From Pachypanchax playfairii (lineage: Eukaryota > Chordata > Actinopteri > Cyprinodontiformes > Aplocheilidae), in the NCBI GenBank assembly GCA_006937955.1, contig SSNP01000295.1, forward strand, positions 214,087 through 278,086: a DNA stretch of 64,000 nt, given 5' to 3'. Of the stretch, positions 1 through 11,765 are shown piece by piece (position 1 is the stretch's first letter; the number at the start of each line of letters is the position of its first letter). The notes below the pieces were generated by a model. It had not been told where the DNA came from. It made no database searches and saw only the letters and a program-made list of their open reading frames with translations. The position numbers were made by a program, and so were the translations under genes.

Positions 1-2744
1 AATAAACAAAGGTTGACAGATGCTGCAGGATTTATTGGACAAAGAAGATTAACCCTGAACACGTCTGAACAGCTGTTCAGTTAGAATCTCCAAACATGCA
101 GTTACAACATTGAAGGCTGATATTTCTGTTTACGTCCTCGAACCAGAGTCAGATTTATTTTAAACATGATGAATGGAACAAATATCTCCTTTAGATCAAC
201 AGACATTCTGGATCTACTGACAATCACAAGATTAACTTAAATAAACAAATACATTTAAGTTCTCATGCTGATGTGATTTTAAAAGCATTCAGTCCCAGAA
301 CATTTAAAGGTGGAATATGGAACATGAACACAACAACAACAACAGCATAAAGCCTTCAACCATCTGAGTACCAGGCTCGTTAACCCCCCCGCACGCGTTC
401 CGATGTTCAGGTCGATCAATATTCCTCACCAAACCCACTCTGATCCCCGATCAGAGCAGGACAATAATATATCATGAGTTCAGTTCACTAATCATGTTCT
501 CCAGCTGATCACACACTGACTCTGATAAAAGCAGCTCCTTCCTGTTTGAAGCTCAGTCATCGATTCAGTCCGTGACAAAGAGTTCATAGTTGCACCGCGG
601 CTCCAAAACTTCCTGCAGTCCCTCTTAAGATCCTCTGTCCTCCTCACACACCATCCTGCACGCCTCACTTATACAATACAATAAAAAAAAGTAATAAAAT
701 CCTCCGTGGTGTGTCTTCCAGTTGAACGTGGAGCCCTGAGTTCCCCCACTTCAGCAACATGCTGCAGCTACGTGTTAGCTAGCTGCTAATAAAAACGTTT
801 CCACACAAACCTGCTAACAGTCACATGTTGGGAAACCCCCTATAGCAAGTAAATAATGTATATAATCACCACGTGTCCCCGGTGCTTCCAGCTGCTTGAC
901 CTGCAGACTCCACAGTACCAGCCTCACTGTGCTGGAGTGTTTACGGTATTAGGCAACCCAACATGGTGCCCGCTGTTCTGCCAGCTATTGGCTGGTAGAT
1001 GTAAACAAAATGCCAACTTCGTACCCGTCAAAATTAATATTTGACAATATTTTACTTCAAATATAAATTTTAAAGGAAATGCTGTATTTTCATTCTACAA
1101 CCCGCTAAACACCCCGTGGAGGAATTATTTAGTTAAAATTAAAATATTCCATATTGTACCTTTAAATATAAGAACAGAAGCCAAGCAAACTTTAACTGCT
1201 GTACATTAAAAACAGCAATATAATGTACACAACTTAAAATGTACTAATACATTAAAATATACTAATACGATTACAAGTTAAAAAGCACTATTAAAACCAT
1301 AAAATAGTAAAATCATATGCCTTGTTTACTGAAGGTAAACAAAACTTTATTAAAATCTATTAATAAATCAAGAAACCAAGAGAAAAAGATAAATTTGGTC
1401 AGAGTTTGAAGACAGGATGGAAGTGTAGTTCACGCTGACATGATGCAAAACATTCCCGCTGTGCAGAGCTGGAACGAGCTGGATCACATCTCCAACAGTC
1501 ACTGGGTGACAGGAAAACTTTATTCAGCACGTTAACACAGAGACGACGATGCAAAAGAAAACAGGTGAAAAGAGTTAGTTCTGTGTGCTGTAGGTACTTA
1601 CAGTACAGGTGAGGTCCAGGTAGGCAGACAAAACAACCATCAGGGAAATAAACTAAGGAGGTGGGTTCGATTACTTCAGTCTTTTCAATTAATAATTCTC
1701 AAATGACTTATTGATTACTATAAAACTTATTTTGTGTCAGCTACAGGCAGTAGTTGCTATCAGCTGCTGTATTCTTGCTTCTGCATAGATCTTGAAAATG
1801 ATTCGCTGCTGATTTGGCAGCAGGTTGAAGTGACTGATGGACGTTTATAGTGACAATAACTTGATATATTTTTAGAGAAAAGATTTAACCTTTTTGAAAA
1901 GTTCCAAAAACAAGTTGAGATGAATTATATCAGAATAACAGTAATACAGTCATATTAACTTTCATCTTTATGCAGATGATGCTGTTATTTCTTCTCCATC
2001 AGGAATTCAAATCAAACCAAACGTATGTTTCAAACTCAAAGTAAAATCCACCTGTTTTATATACAGATATCTTTATTATCACTAGATGTTGTTGATCATG
2101 GAGCTCTGAGGTTACTCACTCATTTCAAAGCATTAAATCAGTACAAAATAACTTTGACAACTTTAAGCTGCTTTTATAAAACTTGTCTAAGTGGATAAAA
2201 ACATGTTCATCTTCATATGAGACACTCTGAGGGTTTTACAATAGACTAAATAACTTCAGTAATTCAGGTCTCAACAGGAAGTGGTGTTCTGATGATTTAT
2301 GATGAAAAATACCTCCATAGTACAAATTAAAAACTTATTTCATAACAAGATGTTATTAGAAGTTTATACAGTATTCTTGTTTATGGTGAGTGTTTCCTGT
2401 TAATTATTTAAACATATTTTTATGATCCTTCTCTGATATTTTCTCTATAAAAGCCCTCTGGGTCCTTATCAGCCATTGTTGGGTCCTTCTCCTCTGGGTG
2501 TGTCCAAACATTTGCCTGTTGCTCTGACAATGTAAAGAAAGTATAAATAACATCATATTTAGTGTTTCTGTCCTAGAGAATTTATTAGATAGATAAAATA
2601 TATTTATGGAAAAATATAGAAACAAAAATAAACAATAAATCTGTTTATTGAAGTCATGACTGTAGAACGACATGTGTAGCACATCTAAACAGGTAACATA
2701 TTTCTACAGAACACCGGTTCCAGCGACGGCCGTCTAGTCGTTGC
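1..2744. other. Intergenic region, no supported gene
   Basis: I see no convincing exon in this stretch. It is AT-rich with scattered short reading frames. Around 1950-2000 the plus strand reads HLYADDAVI, which resembles the YxDD active-site segment of a LINE reverse transcriptase, but the fragment is too short and isolated to classify. On the minus strand a possible terminal exon (613 down to 565) ends in a stop, without supporting neighbours. Confidence 0.5.
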
Positions 2745-3115
2745 TGACCCCCTGCTGACCCCCTTCTGGCCCCCAGCTTGCCCTTTACTGGCCCACTTTC
2801 TGGCCCCCTTCTGGCCCCCAGCTTGCCCCTTGCTGGCCCTTTGCTGGCCCCCTTCTGGCCCCCAGCTTGCCCTTTGCTGGCCCCCTGCTGGCCTACTTCT
2901 GGCCCACCTTCTGGCCCCCTTCTGGCCCCCAGCTTGCACCCAGCTTGCCCCCAGCTTGCCCCTTGCTGGCCCCCTGCTGGCTCCCTTCTGGCCCCCAGCT
3001 TGCTGGCCCTTTGCTGGTCCCCTTCTGGACCCCTTCTGGCCCCCAGCTTGCCCCTTGCCGGCCCTTTGCTGGCCCCCTTCTGGCCCCCAGCTTGCTGGCC
3101 CTTTGCTGGCCCCTT
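2745..3115. repeat. Minisatellite of CTGGCCCC-type units
   Basis: A tandem array built from short C-rich blocks such as CTTCTGGCCCCCAGCTTGCC and CTTTGCTGGCCC in varying order. It is pyrimidine-rich on the plus strand and open in all plus frames only because the blocks lack stops. It lies about 350 bp upstream of the first receptor coding exon. Confidence 0.9.
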
Positions 3116-3463
3116 ATTTATCAGACAGTGTTAAATCTTCTTCCATCATACTCATGCTGCCAATAGAGAAGATAGTGTAGCTATTTGTTCAGTCCCAGGA
3201 TGTAGTTTTGCTCTTTGGACCTAAAGTCCACCTTGAATTAGGAAAAGGAGGTTTTAGATGTCCTGCTCCAGCAGCTTGGAAGTGGCAGCAGGATTAACTC
3301 TGTCTGGACCAGCTGGTCTCTACACACCTGGATAAAAGTACTTTTAGTTTGTGATTTTATTTACTGGTAAGTGTGCTGCTGTCTTGATCAGTATATTCCT
3401 GTAAATGAGTCTCAGTGAGATTTGGATCTTTTTGTGTTCAGGTCAACAGGAATTCAAATAAAT
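3116..3463 (+). other. Probable leader region of receptor gene 1
   Basis: No coding sequence. A candidate short leader intron is visible: donor TACTG|GTAAGTG after 3366 and acceptor GTGTTCAG| ending at 3441, 22 bases before the ATG of the receptor. The same arrangement (noncoding exon, intron, acceptor close to ATG) recurs in the other receptor genes, which supports it. Confidence 0.45.
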
Positions 3464-4291
3464 ATGTCAAGGAACTCTTCATCCACGTCCAGAATTCTTC
3501 TGGCCCAACATTGTATGAACACCTACTTTGCTTATGTGATAGTAAGAATCATCTTCCTCCTTCCTCTCTCCATCTTCATCCTCTTCCTGGGTCACCAAAG
3601 ATGGCGGCAGCAGCGCTCCGTTATAACACTGAGCCACGTTGACGTCTTCACCTACCAGCTGGCTGGGTTGGAGCTGCTGTGGGGCTTTGGGTACATCATG
3701 TGTACTGCTGGTTCTAGGTTTACAGCAATAGAAGGTTTAGGATTATATGTGTCTTACCTTGTTTTCTATGTAGAGTTGTTTAATCACATCCTGATCTGTG
3801 TAGAGCGTTACGTTGCTGTTGTTCACCCCGTCACCTACCTGAGCCTAAGAAACAGCCGTGGGGTCCGAATCAGGAACATCAGCATCGGGTGTGTCTGGAT
3901 GATTTCCTTTGCTCTGACAACTTTATTTATTGTGACTGATAAATACCCAAATATCATACTGTTATGTTTTTTGGTTTTCACTGTAATAGTCACGTCTTTC
4001 TGCAGTGTCTCTGTTCTCTGTGTCCTGATTCGTCCAGGACCTGGAGAAGGAGGCGGGGAAAAGGACCAATCAAAGCAAAGAGCTTTCCACACCATCACAG
4101 CCATATCCAGTACACAGTGGCTGTGGTTGTTAGGGCTCCTTGTTAGTGTCGGGATGACGGAAACTAAAATTCTAAACACTGACGTTACCTGTTTGTTGGG
4201 GGTGAGTCTTGCTTTCTGTAACCTGCCCAACGGTTTGGTGTTGCCTGTGCTGTATCTCCTCAGAGCAGGAAAACTATCATGTAGCGTGTGA
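3464..4291 (+). CDS. Orphan class A-like seven-transmembrane receptor 1
   Basis: A 275-residue single-exon membrane receptor. I see a short N terminus with Asn-Ser-Ser glycosylation potential, then seven hydrophobic segments. TM1 (about 21-40) ends in LGHQRWRQQR, TM2 has QLAGLELLW, TM3 ends in CVERYVAVVHPVTY (the DRY-equivalent is ERY), the TM5/6 loop is short (PGPGEGGGEKDQSKQRAF), and TM7 ends in LPVLYLLRAGKL, where LPxLY stands for NPxxY. The start was chosen at 3464 rather than the upstream in-frame ATG at 3422, because a splice acceptor ends at 3441 and the chosen Met aligns with receptor 2 (MSxNSSST). Its middle and 3' parts are nearly identical to receptor 2. I do not recognise the ligand or a named family; a fish-specific chemosensory or orphan role is only inference. 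Confidence 0.85.
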   Translation: MSRNSSSTSRILLAQHCMNTYFAYVIVRIIFLLPLSIFILFLGHQRWRQQRSVITLSHVDVFTYQLAGLELLWGFGYIMCTAGSRFTAIEGLGLYVSYLVFYVELFNHILICVERYVAVVHPVTYLSLRNSRGVRIRNISIGCVWMISFALTTLFIVTDKYPNIILLCFLVFTVIVTSFCSVSVLCVLIRPGPGEGGGEKDQSKQRAFHTITAISSTQWLWLLGLLVSVGMTETKILNTDVTCLLGVSLAFCNLPNGLVLPVLYLLRAGKLSCSV

Positions 4292-5332
4292 ACACATTAA
4301 CTTAGACATAGTGAACATATTATTATCATAGTATTTATGTTTTTAGTCACAACCTGATATGCAAGTCGCGGGTCGACAGGGGTTTCAGTATCTTGCCCAA
4401 TTATTTTTCAACATGTGAAGAAGGCAGCTGGGATTGAACTGCCAACTTTCAGATTGGAAGGTGACCACAGATCAACAGCTGCCTCCAGATCTGGAAAACA
4501 TCTGCAAACAGCTGCATACTCCAAAGACACGCTCCCGGCCGTCCGCTGGTTTAAATTTTGTCTGTCTTGAAACAACTTAGTTTGATGTAAGTCTCTGAAG
4601 TTACAGATGTTTGACCTTTAAACTAAATATGTAACAATGTGATCAATAAGATGTTTGTTTGTTTATTTTTTGGGGGGGGTTAATATTCTGTGCATCTTTT
4701 GTAAACTTGTTGACAATGTGGATTATCACATTGTGAAACTGCCTGATAGATATAGATCTAAACAGAAGTAAAGTTTTCATGTCAGCCTTGGTGACCATGT
4801 GTCCTTCTTCAATCCTCTCCAGCATGGGGTCCCTCAGGGATCTCATCTCATCTCCTCTCACTTTATAATCCTACTTGGTTCCTCACATGAGAAACAGTTC
4901 AGTACACCTCTATGCTGATGATATTCATAATCATGTCTCTGTGAAGAAAGAGGATACATGTTCTTTTAGACTACTGCTTAAGTGTCTTGGTGACATAACA
5001 TCCTGGACTACACTCAGCTTAAGTTGAATGAGAAAAAGACAGAAGTGATTGTTTTAATCATAAAACAAAGACTGTGCAGTGCTCTGACCTCAACCCCATC
5101 AAACTGCAGTTATTAGGTCTGAATTCTTACTATATTAGTTCCTCTTCTCTGAACAGGGTTTGCAGAATAACTCATTTTGGTGTGTTTCCTTTAAATGTGT
5201 TGGACATGCTGCAGACCACGCCCCCCTCCTGGTCGCTGACCCTTCCACTCCCCCCCATCCAGCCATTTTTGTAGTTTTATAAAGATCCTGCAGTCTACCA
5301 CTCCAGAAAGTTTTCCATCCAGCCGTACACCG
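4292..5332. other. Intergenic, with old retroposon fragments
   Basis: Between 4350 and 4520 is a low-confidence teleost repeat-like segment (a 'cagtatcttgccc' block with a GAACTGCCAAC stretch). A LINE remnant follows at 4795-5130 (listed separately). No host gene is visible. Confidence 0.45.
4795..5130 (+). mobile_element. Degenerate LINE reverse-transcriptase fragment (L2/Rex-like)
   Basis: The plus strand reads HGVPQGS (4828 onward), then after frame breaks SVHLYADDIH, matching the spacing of reverse-transcriptase motifs GVPQGS and YADD, followed by a segment like DITSWTTLSL and MRKRQK. Several stops and frameshifts mean it is dead. Assignment to L2/Rex-type elements is from motif style only. 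Confidence 0.6.
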
Positions 5333-5555
5333 ACCCAGAGTCTGTCCCTGAGTGAGAGGACAATGAAGACGAGTCTGTCCCTGAGTGAGAGGACAATGAA
5401 GACGAGTCTGACCCTGAGCGAGAGGACAATGAAGACGAGTCTGACCCTGAGCGAGAGGACAATGAAGACGAGTCTGACCCTGAGCGAGAGGACAATGAAG
5501 ACGAGTCTGACCCTGAGCTAGAGGACAATGAAGACGAGTCTGACCCTGAGTGAGA
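5333..5555. repeat. 33-bp tandem repeat with acidic coding potential
   Basis: About 6.5 copies of a 33-bp unit that starts GAGTCTGACCCTGAGCGAGA and ends GGACAATGAAGAC. In the plus direction one frame reads the acidic undecapeptide ESDPEREDNED. The first two units carry TGA in that frame and are therefore closed. The repeat may derive from a low-complexity acidic coding segment, but no flanking gene is recognisable. Confidence 0.85.
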
Positions 5556-5959
5556 CAAACCGAGCCTTGTTGATACTGATGGCGGTTACTGCACTCCTTT
5601 GAACTGTTTGATGCAAAAAAAAAACACTTGTTTTGCCACAAATTCTGGCACATGAACATTAAAAGTAAAACTTTAACAACGTACTTCGAAGCGGTTCTGA
5701 TTCTGGAAGACGTTGTAAAGAGTTCTGCAGGTTAAAAACCTCTGAACTTCGGTCTGCTTTTTTCACAAGTTGCACACTGTCTTATACTATTTTTATATAT
5801 CATCAGTAATGTTTTAATGCTTGCACCCCATTATAATCCTGATTCTGAGCACGTTCAAAGAGATTTTAAGTTAATAATTCTCTCCAGTTTCAGTCCATAA
5901 AGTAACAAATGAATGACTGTCTGCTTCATTTTATAACTAAAATCATGTATTTTATTTTA

Positions 5960-6240
5960 TCAATGTAGATTTGAAAGTCCCAGTCTGTAGCCCATGTAGA
6001 CATGCTCATCTAAACCTTCTGAAGTCGCGAAAAAACAAAAATGACATTTTGTCCTTGTTTCCAAATCTGCATCACCCACAAACAACAACTCTCCAAATTC
6101 TTTCTCTTCTACTATAAACATATCGTTTACTAAAATATGAAATAATGCAGGACTGATGACACTTCCCTGTGGAACACCATTTTCAATCTCCATACAAGAG
6201 TTCATTACTGGTCTTCACCTGCCAGAAGTTTTTAATCCAA
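5960..6240 (-). mobile_element. LINE reverse-transcriptase fragment
   Basis: The minus strand reads MEIENGVPQGSVISPALFHI followed by LVNDMF and, later, FVGDADLETRTK. This corresponds to the reverse-transcriptase palm: the GVPQGSV-SP motif and a decayed FVDDADL catalytic segment with one catalytic Asp changed to Gly. Only about 80 codons remain, so it is a dead fragment. Confidence 0.7.
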
Positions 6241-7359
6241 TCTGAAGTTTTTCCATGAATTCCAGCATCATAACATGTAAACAATAATCTCTGATTTCAG
6301 AGGATATCATATGATTTTCATGTTATCAATACCTCTTTATTAACCAGAGCTTTGTTAAAATCAACATCAAGGTTTAAAACAACATCTGTGATTACAGTCA
6401 CTGATGCAAAATACTGATTGTTTTCCAAAGTCTGTACTAATCTGTTATCATTCTTTCTATCATCTCGGGTCACTGTCTTTTTCCAGATTTTAGAACTGGA
6501 ATGATAATTGCATGTTTCCACTCTTTTTAAAGAAGTCCTTTTCCAACACAGTATTTATGGTACAGTGGATGACGGTTATATGCTCGACCTCGGTGTCCAG
6601 CAGTTTTGTACATCCATCGGTGGTCATTTAGACTGTAATCACAGGTAGCAGTGTTCAGTATTAATAACAGATAATCAGAAATGACACAATTACAATATAT
6701 TAGGAGAATAAAACTCTCAAACAGAGGGAGTTATATACTCGTAGAGAGGATCCACTATGACACTATTAGTAAACAGATGTACCAGATACGCGCGTGCATG
6801 GACACGACGGTAACGACACAGATTAAGTTACAGTTAGTAACAGAACAGAACGGTTTTCTATATCAGATATTAATAACTCATGATCGGGTAATAAAAACTA
6901 GAACAAATGTTACATGTGACACTATTTCACACTGAAGAAGTCGGTGATTATTTTTTGGGGACCGTCTGACAGCTTCAGCCAGACGCGCCAGATCAGTCTA
7001 GTTCCACTAACCTAACAGTGAGAGTGTGTGTGAGAACATCAGCGGAGGTTTACAGTCATGTAACTAGTGAGAAACAGAGAGATTTAATGAGATGCATGTC
7101 TGATACCTCCAGATGTTTAGTGCATATAACCATCAGAGCTGTGTATATAAGCGTATGGATTCTATATGACGCAGGAACGTGCACAGCAGTTTTGTTTATA
7201 TAAACATTGTGCATATAACTGTCGACCACTGTATTAAAGCAAAATCTAAAAGTAATTCTCCTGATTGTTTAAACATGTGACACCCAGGTCCATCCCCTCC
7301 TGGAGATGTGTCTTTACCTTTAATAATAGCTTTTTATATTAATCTAATGTAAAGAATAA

Positions 7360-7432
7360 ATTTATCTAAATGTAAGTCTCTCAATGTAAGTCGCTTTGGA
7401 TAAAAGCGTCTGCTAAATGACAGTAGTAGTAG
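7360..7432 (+). repeat. 3' tail of a common teleost retroposon
   Basis: Contains TGTAAGTCGCTTTGGATAAA followed by AGCGTCTGCTAAATGAC, a tail sequence seen in very many fish interspersed repeats. Only the tail is evident here. Confidence 0.6.
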
Positions 7433-8219
7433 ATCTAATCTGAATTATTGTAGTTAAAGTTCATTTTATCCTGATACTGTTCTATAATCCGTTCTCTTCT
7501 TCTCTGGTATAAACCCTGAACCTCCCCACTGCTCTCAGTTGAAATGGATGATTTGAATATACATCAGTCTTTTAATGGGTCATTTAAATGCTGTCAAATA
7601 GAAAGGACTGTCAAAGTAAAGATGAACCATGGAACTATGGAAATACTGTTCAGAACTATGTCTGAAAGTCTTTACAGACCACTTCCTGTTTGTTTTTGCT
7701 GCATAATGTTAGGGTTAGTGTTGATTTGAATGTGTCTGAGAGGCGGGTTAAATCTTGGACAGCTCGCCAATCAGTTACAGAGACAAATAACCGTGCACGG
7801 GATCAAGCTGGCGAAGTCGCGCAGGAAAAGTCCATCCAAACGTTGACAAATGAGCTGCTTGACGGTCTCACTAGTAGAACAGCTGACCTGAGCTTCATCA
7901 GTCACAGAAAAAAAAACATCAGAAAACAGCTGATTTAATAGGTGAGTACATGTTAAACTGTTTTATATATATTTAACTTGTCCTTTTTTCTAAACATATG
8001 CTGGAAGCAACAACTGTCACATCACTGATTTGAATGAGATTTGTCTAAAATGTTTTCATAGAATTCAGACAAATAAAACTAATAATAATGTGCAGCTGCG
8101 TGACATCTTGTGACTAACAGATTATGAGGATCTGATCTTTATGAGTCGTGACTGCATTGTGGTGTATATCTTCTTCTTCTTGTCCACATCTCTCCTCCTT
8201 TGATCTTCAGCTCAGCATT

Positions 8220-9065
8220 ATGAATATGTCTGAAAACTCCTCGTCAACATTCAGTCATCTTCTGGTGCATCACTGTTACATCAACTATGTACTCGTGTCA
8301 GTAAGAATCATCTTCCTCCTTCCTCTCTCCATCTTCATCCTCTTCCTGGGTCACCAAAGATGGCGGCAGCGGCGCTCCTTTAAAACGATGAAGCACATTG
8401 ACGTCTTCACCTACCAGCTGGCTGGGTTATGGTTGCTGTGGATATTTGGCTGCTTTGGTCAGTTAAATTTTAATCTCTCTGCCCTGATAACTTTAGGATG
8501 GTGTGTGTCTGTTTTAGCTTTCTGTGGAGAGTTACTGTTTCACATCCTGATCTGTGTAGAGCGTTACGTTGCTGTTGTTCACCCCGTCACCTACCTGAGC
8601 CTAAGAAACAGCCGTGGGGTCCGAATCAGGAACATCAGCATCGGGTGTGTCTGGATGATTTCCTTTGCTCTGACAACTTTATTTATTGTGACTGATAAAT
8701 ACTCAAATATCATACTGTTATGTTTTTTGGTCTTTACAATAATAGTTACGTCTTTCTGCAGTGTCTCTGTTCTCTGTGTCCTGATTCGTCCAGGACCTGG
8801 AGAAGGAGGCGGGGAAAAGGACCAATCAAAGCAAAGAGCTTTCCACACCATCACAGCCATATCCAGTACACAGTGGCTGTGGTTGTTAGGGCTCCTTGTT
8901 AATGTCGGGTGGGCTGAAACTAAAATTCTAAACACTGACGTTACCTGTTTGTTGGGGGTGGTTCAGAATATTTGTAACCTGCCCAGCTGTTTGATGCTGC
9001 CTGTGCTGTATCTCCTCAGAGCAGGAAAACTATCATGTAGCTGTTTACAAGGTGGAGCAGGATAA
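8220..9065 (+). CDS. Orphan class A-like seven-transmembrane receptor 2
   Basis: A 281-residue single-exon receptor closely related to receptor 1. The extracellular start carries ENSSST. TM1 ends in LGHQRWRQRR, TM2 contains QLAGLWLLW, TM3 ends in CVERYVAVVHPVTY, the third intracellular loop is short (GPGEGGGEKDQSKQRAF), and TM7 ends in LPVLYLLRAGKL with a short Cys-containing tail. The start at 8220 lies 9 bases after the acceptor GATCTTCAG; the in-frame ATG at 8226 is an alternative, and the ATG at 8148 is in the predicted intron. Stretches encoding TM1 and TM3-TM6 are almost identical to receptor 1 while the N terminus and TM2-TM3 differ, suggesting recent duplication with conversion. A possible poly(A) signal AATAAA is at 9206-9211. 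The ligand is unknown. Confidence 0.87.
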   Translation: MNMSENSSSTFSHLLVHHCYINYVLVSVRIIFLLPLSIFILFLGHQRWRQRRSFKTMKHIDVFTYQLAGLWLLWIFGCFGQLNFNLSALITLGWCVSVLAFCGELLFHILICVERYVAVVHPVTYLSLRNSRGVRIRNISIGCVWMISFALTTLFIVTDKYSNIILLCFLVFTIIVTSFCSVSVLCVLIRPGPGEGGGEKDQSKQRAFHTITAISSTQWLWLLGLLVNVGWAETKILNTDVTCLLGVVQNICNLPSCLMLPVLYLLRAGKLSCSCLQGGAG

Positions 9066-11581
9066 AGAAGCAGCATCAGTCACTCTGCCGTACAGACAGG
9101 AAGTGACTCGTTCTTTCAAACCTTCCACTGAACTCATCCATATGCAGTTACCCCAAATCTGAAACTAACTTCTAAAATACAGTTTTAAATGTTATTAGTG
9201 GCTCAAATAAAATTTGTAATAAAAAAAATGTATTTCAGTTTGAAGGTTTGGAGTTTTTTCTTCTTCTGTCTTCAAGGAGTTTTCCTGCATCTTTTTTAGG
9301 GTTTTTTCCACATTGTTGTAATTTTTGTTCAGATCAAGTTTCCTAAATTTATTAATTGTATTTTTTTTAGTAAAGGAACTTGTTGGGATAATTATTTCCA
9401 TATTTAGGTGCAACAAACACATTCTTTGGGCTCTGTAGATCATAAAGAAGTGATTCTGTTCACATGTGATGAACTTTCCTGATTTAGAATCTGAGATATT
9501 TTATTACAGATTCAATAAACTAGATTTTACTACCTTCATGGTTTGTGTTTTTATGTATTTGATATTATAAATCTGGCTGTTTTTAGACTTTGTGCTAAAC
9601 CTTATTGTTTTCTTGGCAGAATGTGTGTCGACGCTGATGTGAATACCCAGCCTTCTGATGTTTATAGAGCGCTTTAACAAACAGCATGACAGCTAACCAA
9701 AGTCATAAACAGTAAGAAATAAAGCAAAATAGATAATACAATAATAAATAAATACCTAAACAAAGAAAAAACTGGGTAAAAATATAATAAAAGACAGGCT
9801 GTAAATCAGGAATAGAAGTGTTGATACAACAGATAACATCAATAACCAAAAGCTAACTAAAAATAATGGGCTTTCAGATGACATTTAAAATACTGCAGAG
9901 GTAGATTGTTTCACAGAGAAAGGTAGGAATATTGTTCCATAATGTAGAAGCAGTAAATAAAAAAAACATTCACCATGAGATTTATACTTGCAGATGGTCA
10001 GTAGATCTTAACGTACGGGAGAAGTTGTAATTGATGAGAAGTTCAGAGAGATATGAAGAGGCCAGATTATGAAGAGATTTATAAACAAAGAGTTGGATTT
10101 TGATTCATGGAAATGATTTGACAGTCATCAGCATAGATGTGATGAATGACCTTGTGTGTCTTCACACCTAGTGGAGAAGATAAATAGTCAAGAGAAAGGG
10201 TCCCAGTATGGAACCTTGAGGGACACCCCAAGTGAGCGGAACAGGTAAAGAAGAGTAATTACCTATACAGACAGTGAAACTCTTGTCTGTCAGATATGAA
10301 TGAAACCAGTCCAGTACTACACCCAGAGTACAGAGTACACACAATTGTAGTTTCAGTTGACTCAGACTCACTGAGCTTCTATTTGCATCCCAATCCCACG
10401 TTAAACACATACAACCAGGATCTGAAGACAGTTATAGTACTTAAAATACAACCCTAATATTATATATATTATATAATATATATATAAATATAACCCTAAC
10501 CCTAAGATCTATGACAGTCAAATCCTTTGGTTTAATACATGACTGGATGAAACAGTTTTCAAACACACTATAAATGTTGTTGGAACTCCTGATGTGTTGA
10601 TGAAGAATGTGATTACATGTTCCAGTTAATTGCTGCTGTTATTTTGGATTATTTGTCATGTTTCATAGTTGGAATGAACTCGAATGTTTACCCAGACTTC
10701 AGACCAACACAAGCTTGAAACAATCATTTATTGTTTTTCCACAGGAGACAATTTGTATTTTGACACAGGTTATTAATTGCAGGAGAACTGGAGAACTGGA
10801 ACCGGCGGACCGCAGGAGGAGACCTGACAGTGGAGGAGAGAACAGGTGGAGGGAGGACTGAGGAGGCAGCCTGGTGGTGGCGTATCCGGGAGTGATGATG
10901 ATACTGTGGATCCAGGTGATGATGCAGGGTGGACAGAGCTGGGTGTTCCAAGGACAGGAGGAGAGACAGACCAAGGCTGGGACTGGAGCTGAGTCCTTTG
11001 GACGGCGGGGCAGACGACCAGCGCGGGAGGGGCTGGGTGATGAGCCACACCCTGGAATGACAGGTTAGTAGAAAGAACACAACAAACAGCACACACCAGA
11101 ACTGGAACCTGACAATATTCAAATGAGTTTCTCCTGATAAATGAGCCTGAACAACTCTTACATCACAACACACGTAGTGTCAGCTGCAGACGAAGAGTCT
11201 GGACAGACGGATGAAAATAATCAGACAAACACAAATAATTGACACTAACAAGGTGCGTAATTAATAATTGTATTTATTCTATTGTTTTGTTTCAGTTTTT
11301 ATGGTCATCACTGGGTTTTAGAGCATTTTAGATTCTATTATTATCACTTTTTATTTTCTCTTCTAAACTGTAGTTTGATTTTATTTTGTCCAAATAAAAA
11401 CAAATCACTGGAATCTGTCCGACAAACAGCCGTGTTCTTGGTTCTGGTTGATATGATTATTTTATCAGCCATAATCTGATTCATTTGGACAACATAGATA
11501 CAAAAATGATCATTTTTATTTGACTCCCTTAAATTACCTCCATTTCATTAAAACACTCATTAAATAACCAAACTGAAATGC
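9066..11581. other. Intergenic, retroposon-rich, no supported gene
   Basis: After the 3' untranslated region of receptor 2 the sequence is AT-rich. It includes a minus-strand LINE remnant (about 9880-10420), a TATATA-rich patch at 10460-10485 and a short CCCTAACCCTAA run at about 10492. Around 10780-11060 is a G-rich, stop-poor stretch with open frames on both strands that shows no domain I recognise. Confidence 0.45.
9880..10420 (-). mobile_element. L2/Rex-like LINE 3' part, degenerate
   Basis: The minus strand reads LDWFHSYLTDKSFTVCIGNY and then LTWGVPQGSILGPFLLTIYLL (split here as two motifs), a typical reverse-transcriptase block 3-4 region of fish L2/Rex-type elements. The stretch toward 9880 resembles the low-coding remainder of such elements. 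It is truncated with no intact frame. Confidence 0.65.
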
Positions 11582-11765
11582 TAAATAATTTATTAATGAT
11601 TATTTTATTTCCTATATTAATCCCTCATGGGGAAATTTGGCTCATTTAACCCGTCCTCAGCGTAGTTAGGAGAGGAGGGCGGCCATCTTGAACAGCAGCT
11701 GTGGGATTCAGTATCTTGTCCAGAGACACTTCGACACCTCTTGGTGCTACAGGTTCATGTTTTAC
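11582..11765. repeat. Interspersed repeat-like segment
   Basis: Contains TTAATCCCTCATGGGGAAAT and TTCAGTATCTTGTCCAGAGA with an ACACTTCGACAC continuation, wording typical of widespread teleost repeats. An identical segment recurs at 13605-13788 inside the duplicated block. Confidence 0.45.

Larger units (their letters stand above)
5556..8219. other. Region upstream of receptor gene 2
   Basis: Mostly unassigned AT-rich DNA. It holds a minus-strand LINE fragment (5960-6240) and the tail of a common teleost retroposon (7360-7430). Near its end is a candidate leader exon for receptor 2: donor TTTAATAG|GTGAGTAC after 7941 and acceptor GATCTTCAG| ending at 8210, a 269-bp intron. Confidence 0.45.

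Noticed and set aside
565..613. Possible terminal exon on the minus strand (LEPRCNYELFVTD then stop)
   Set aside because: An acceptor-like CTGCAG precedes it, but there is no recognisable protein and no upstream exon in the window to join.
10486..10505. Telomere-like CCCTAACCCTAA
   Set aside because: Only about two to three units within AT-rich sequence; similar words occur in the MITE-like repeats and by chance.
10724..11173. Overlapping open frames on both strands at 10.7-11.2 kb
   Set aside because: GC-rich stop-poor sequence; no domain, no splice context and no codon preference that distinguishes a strand.
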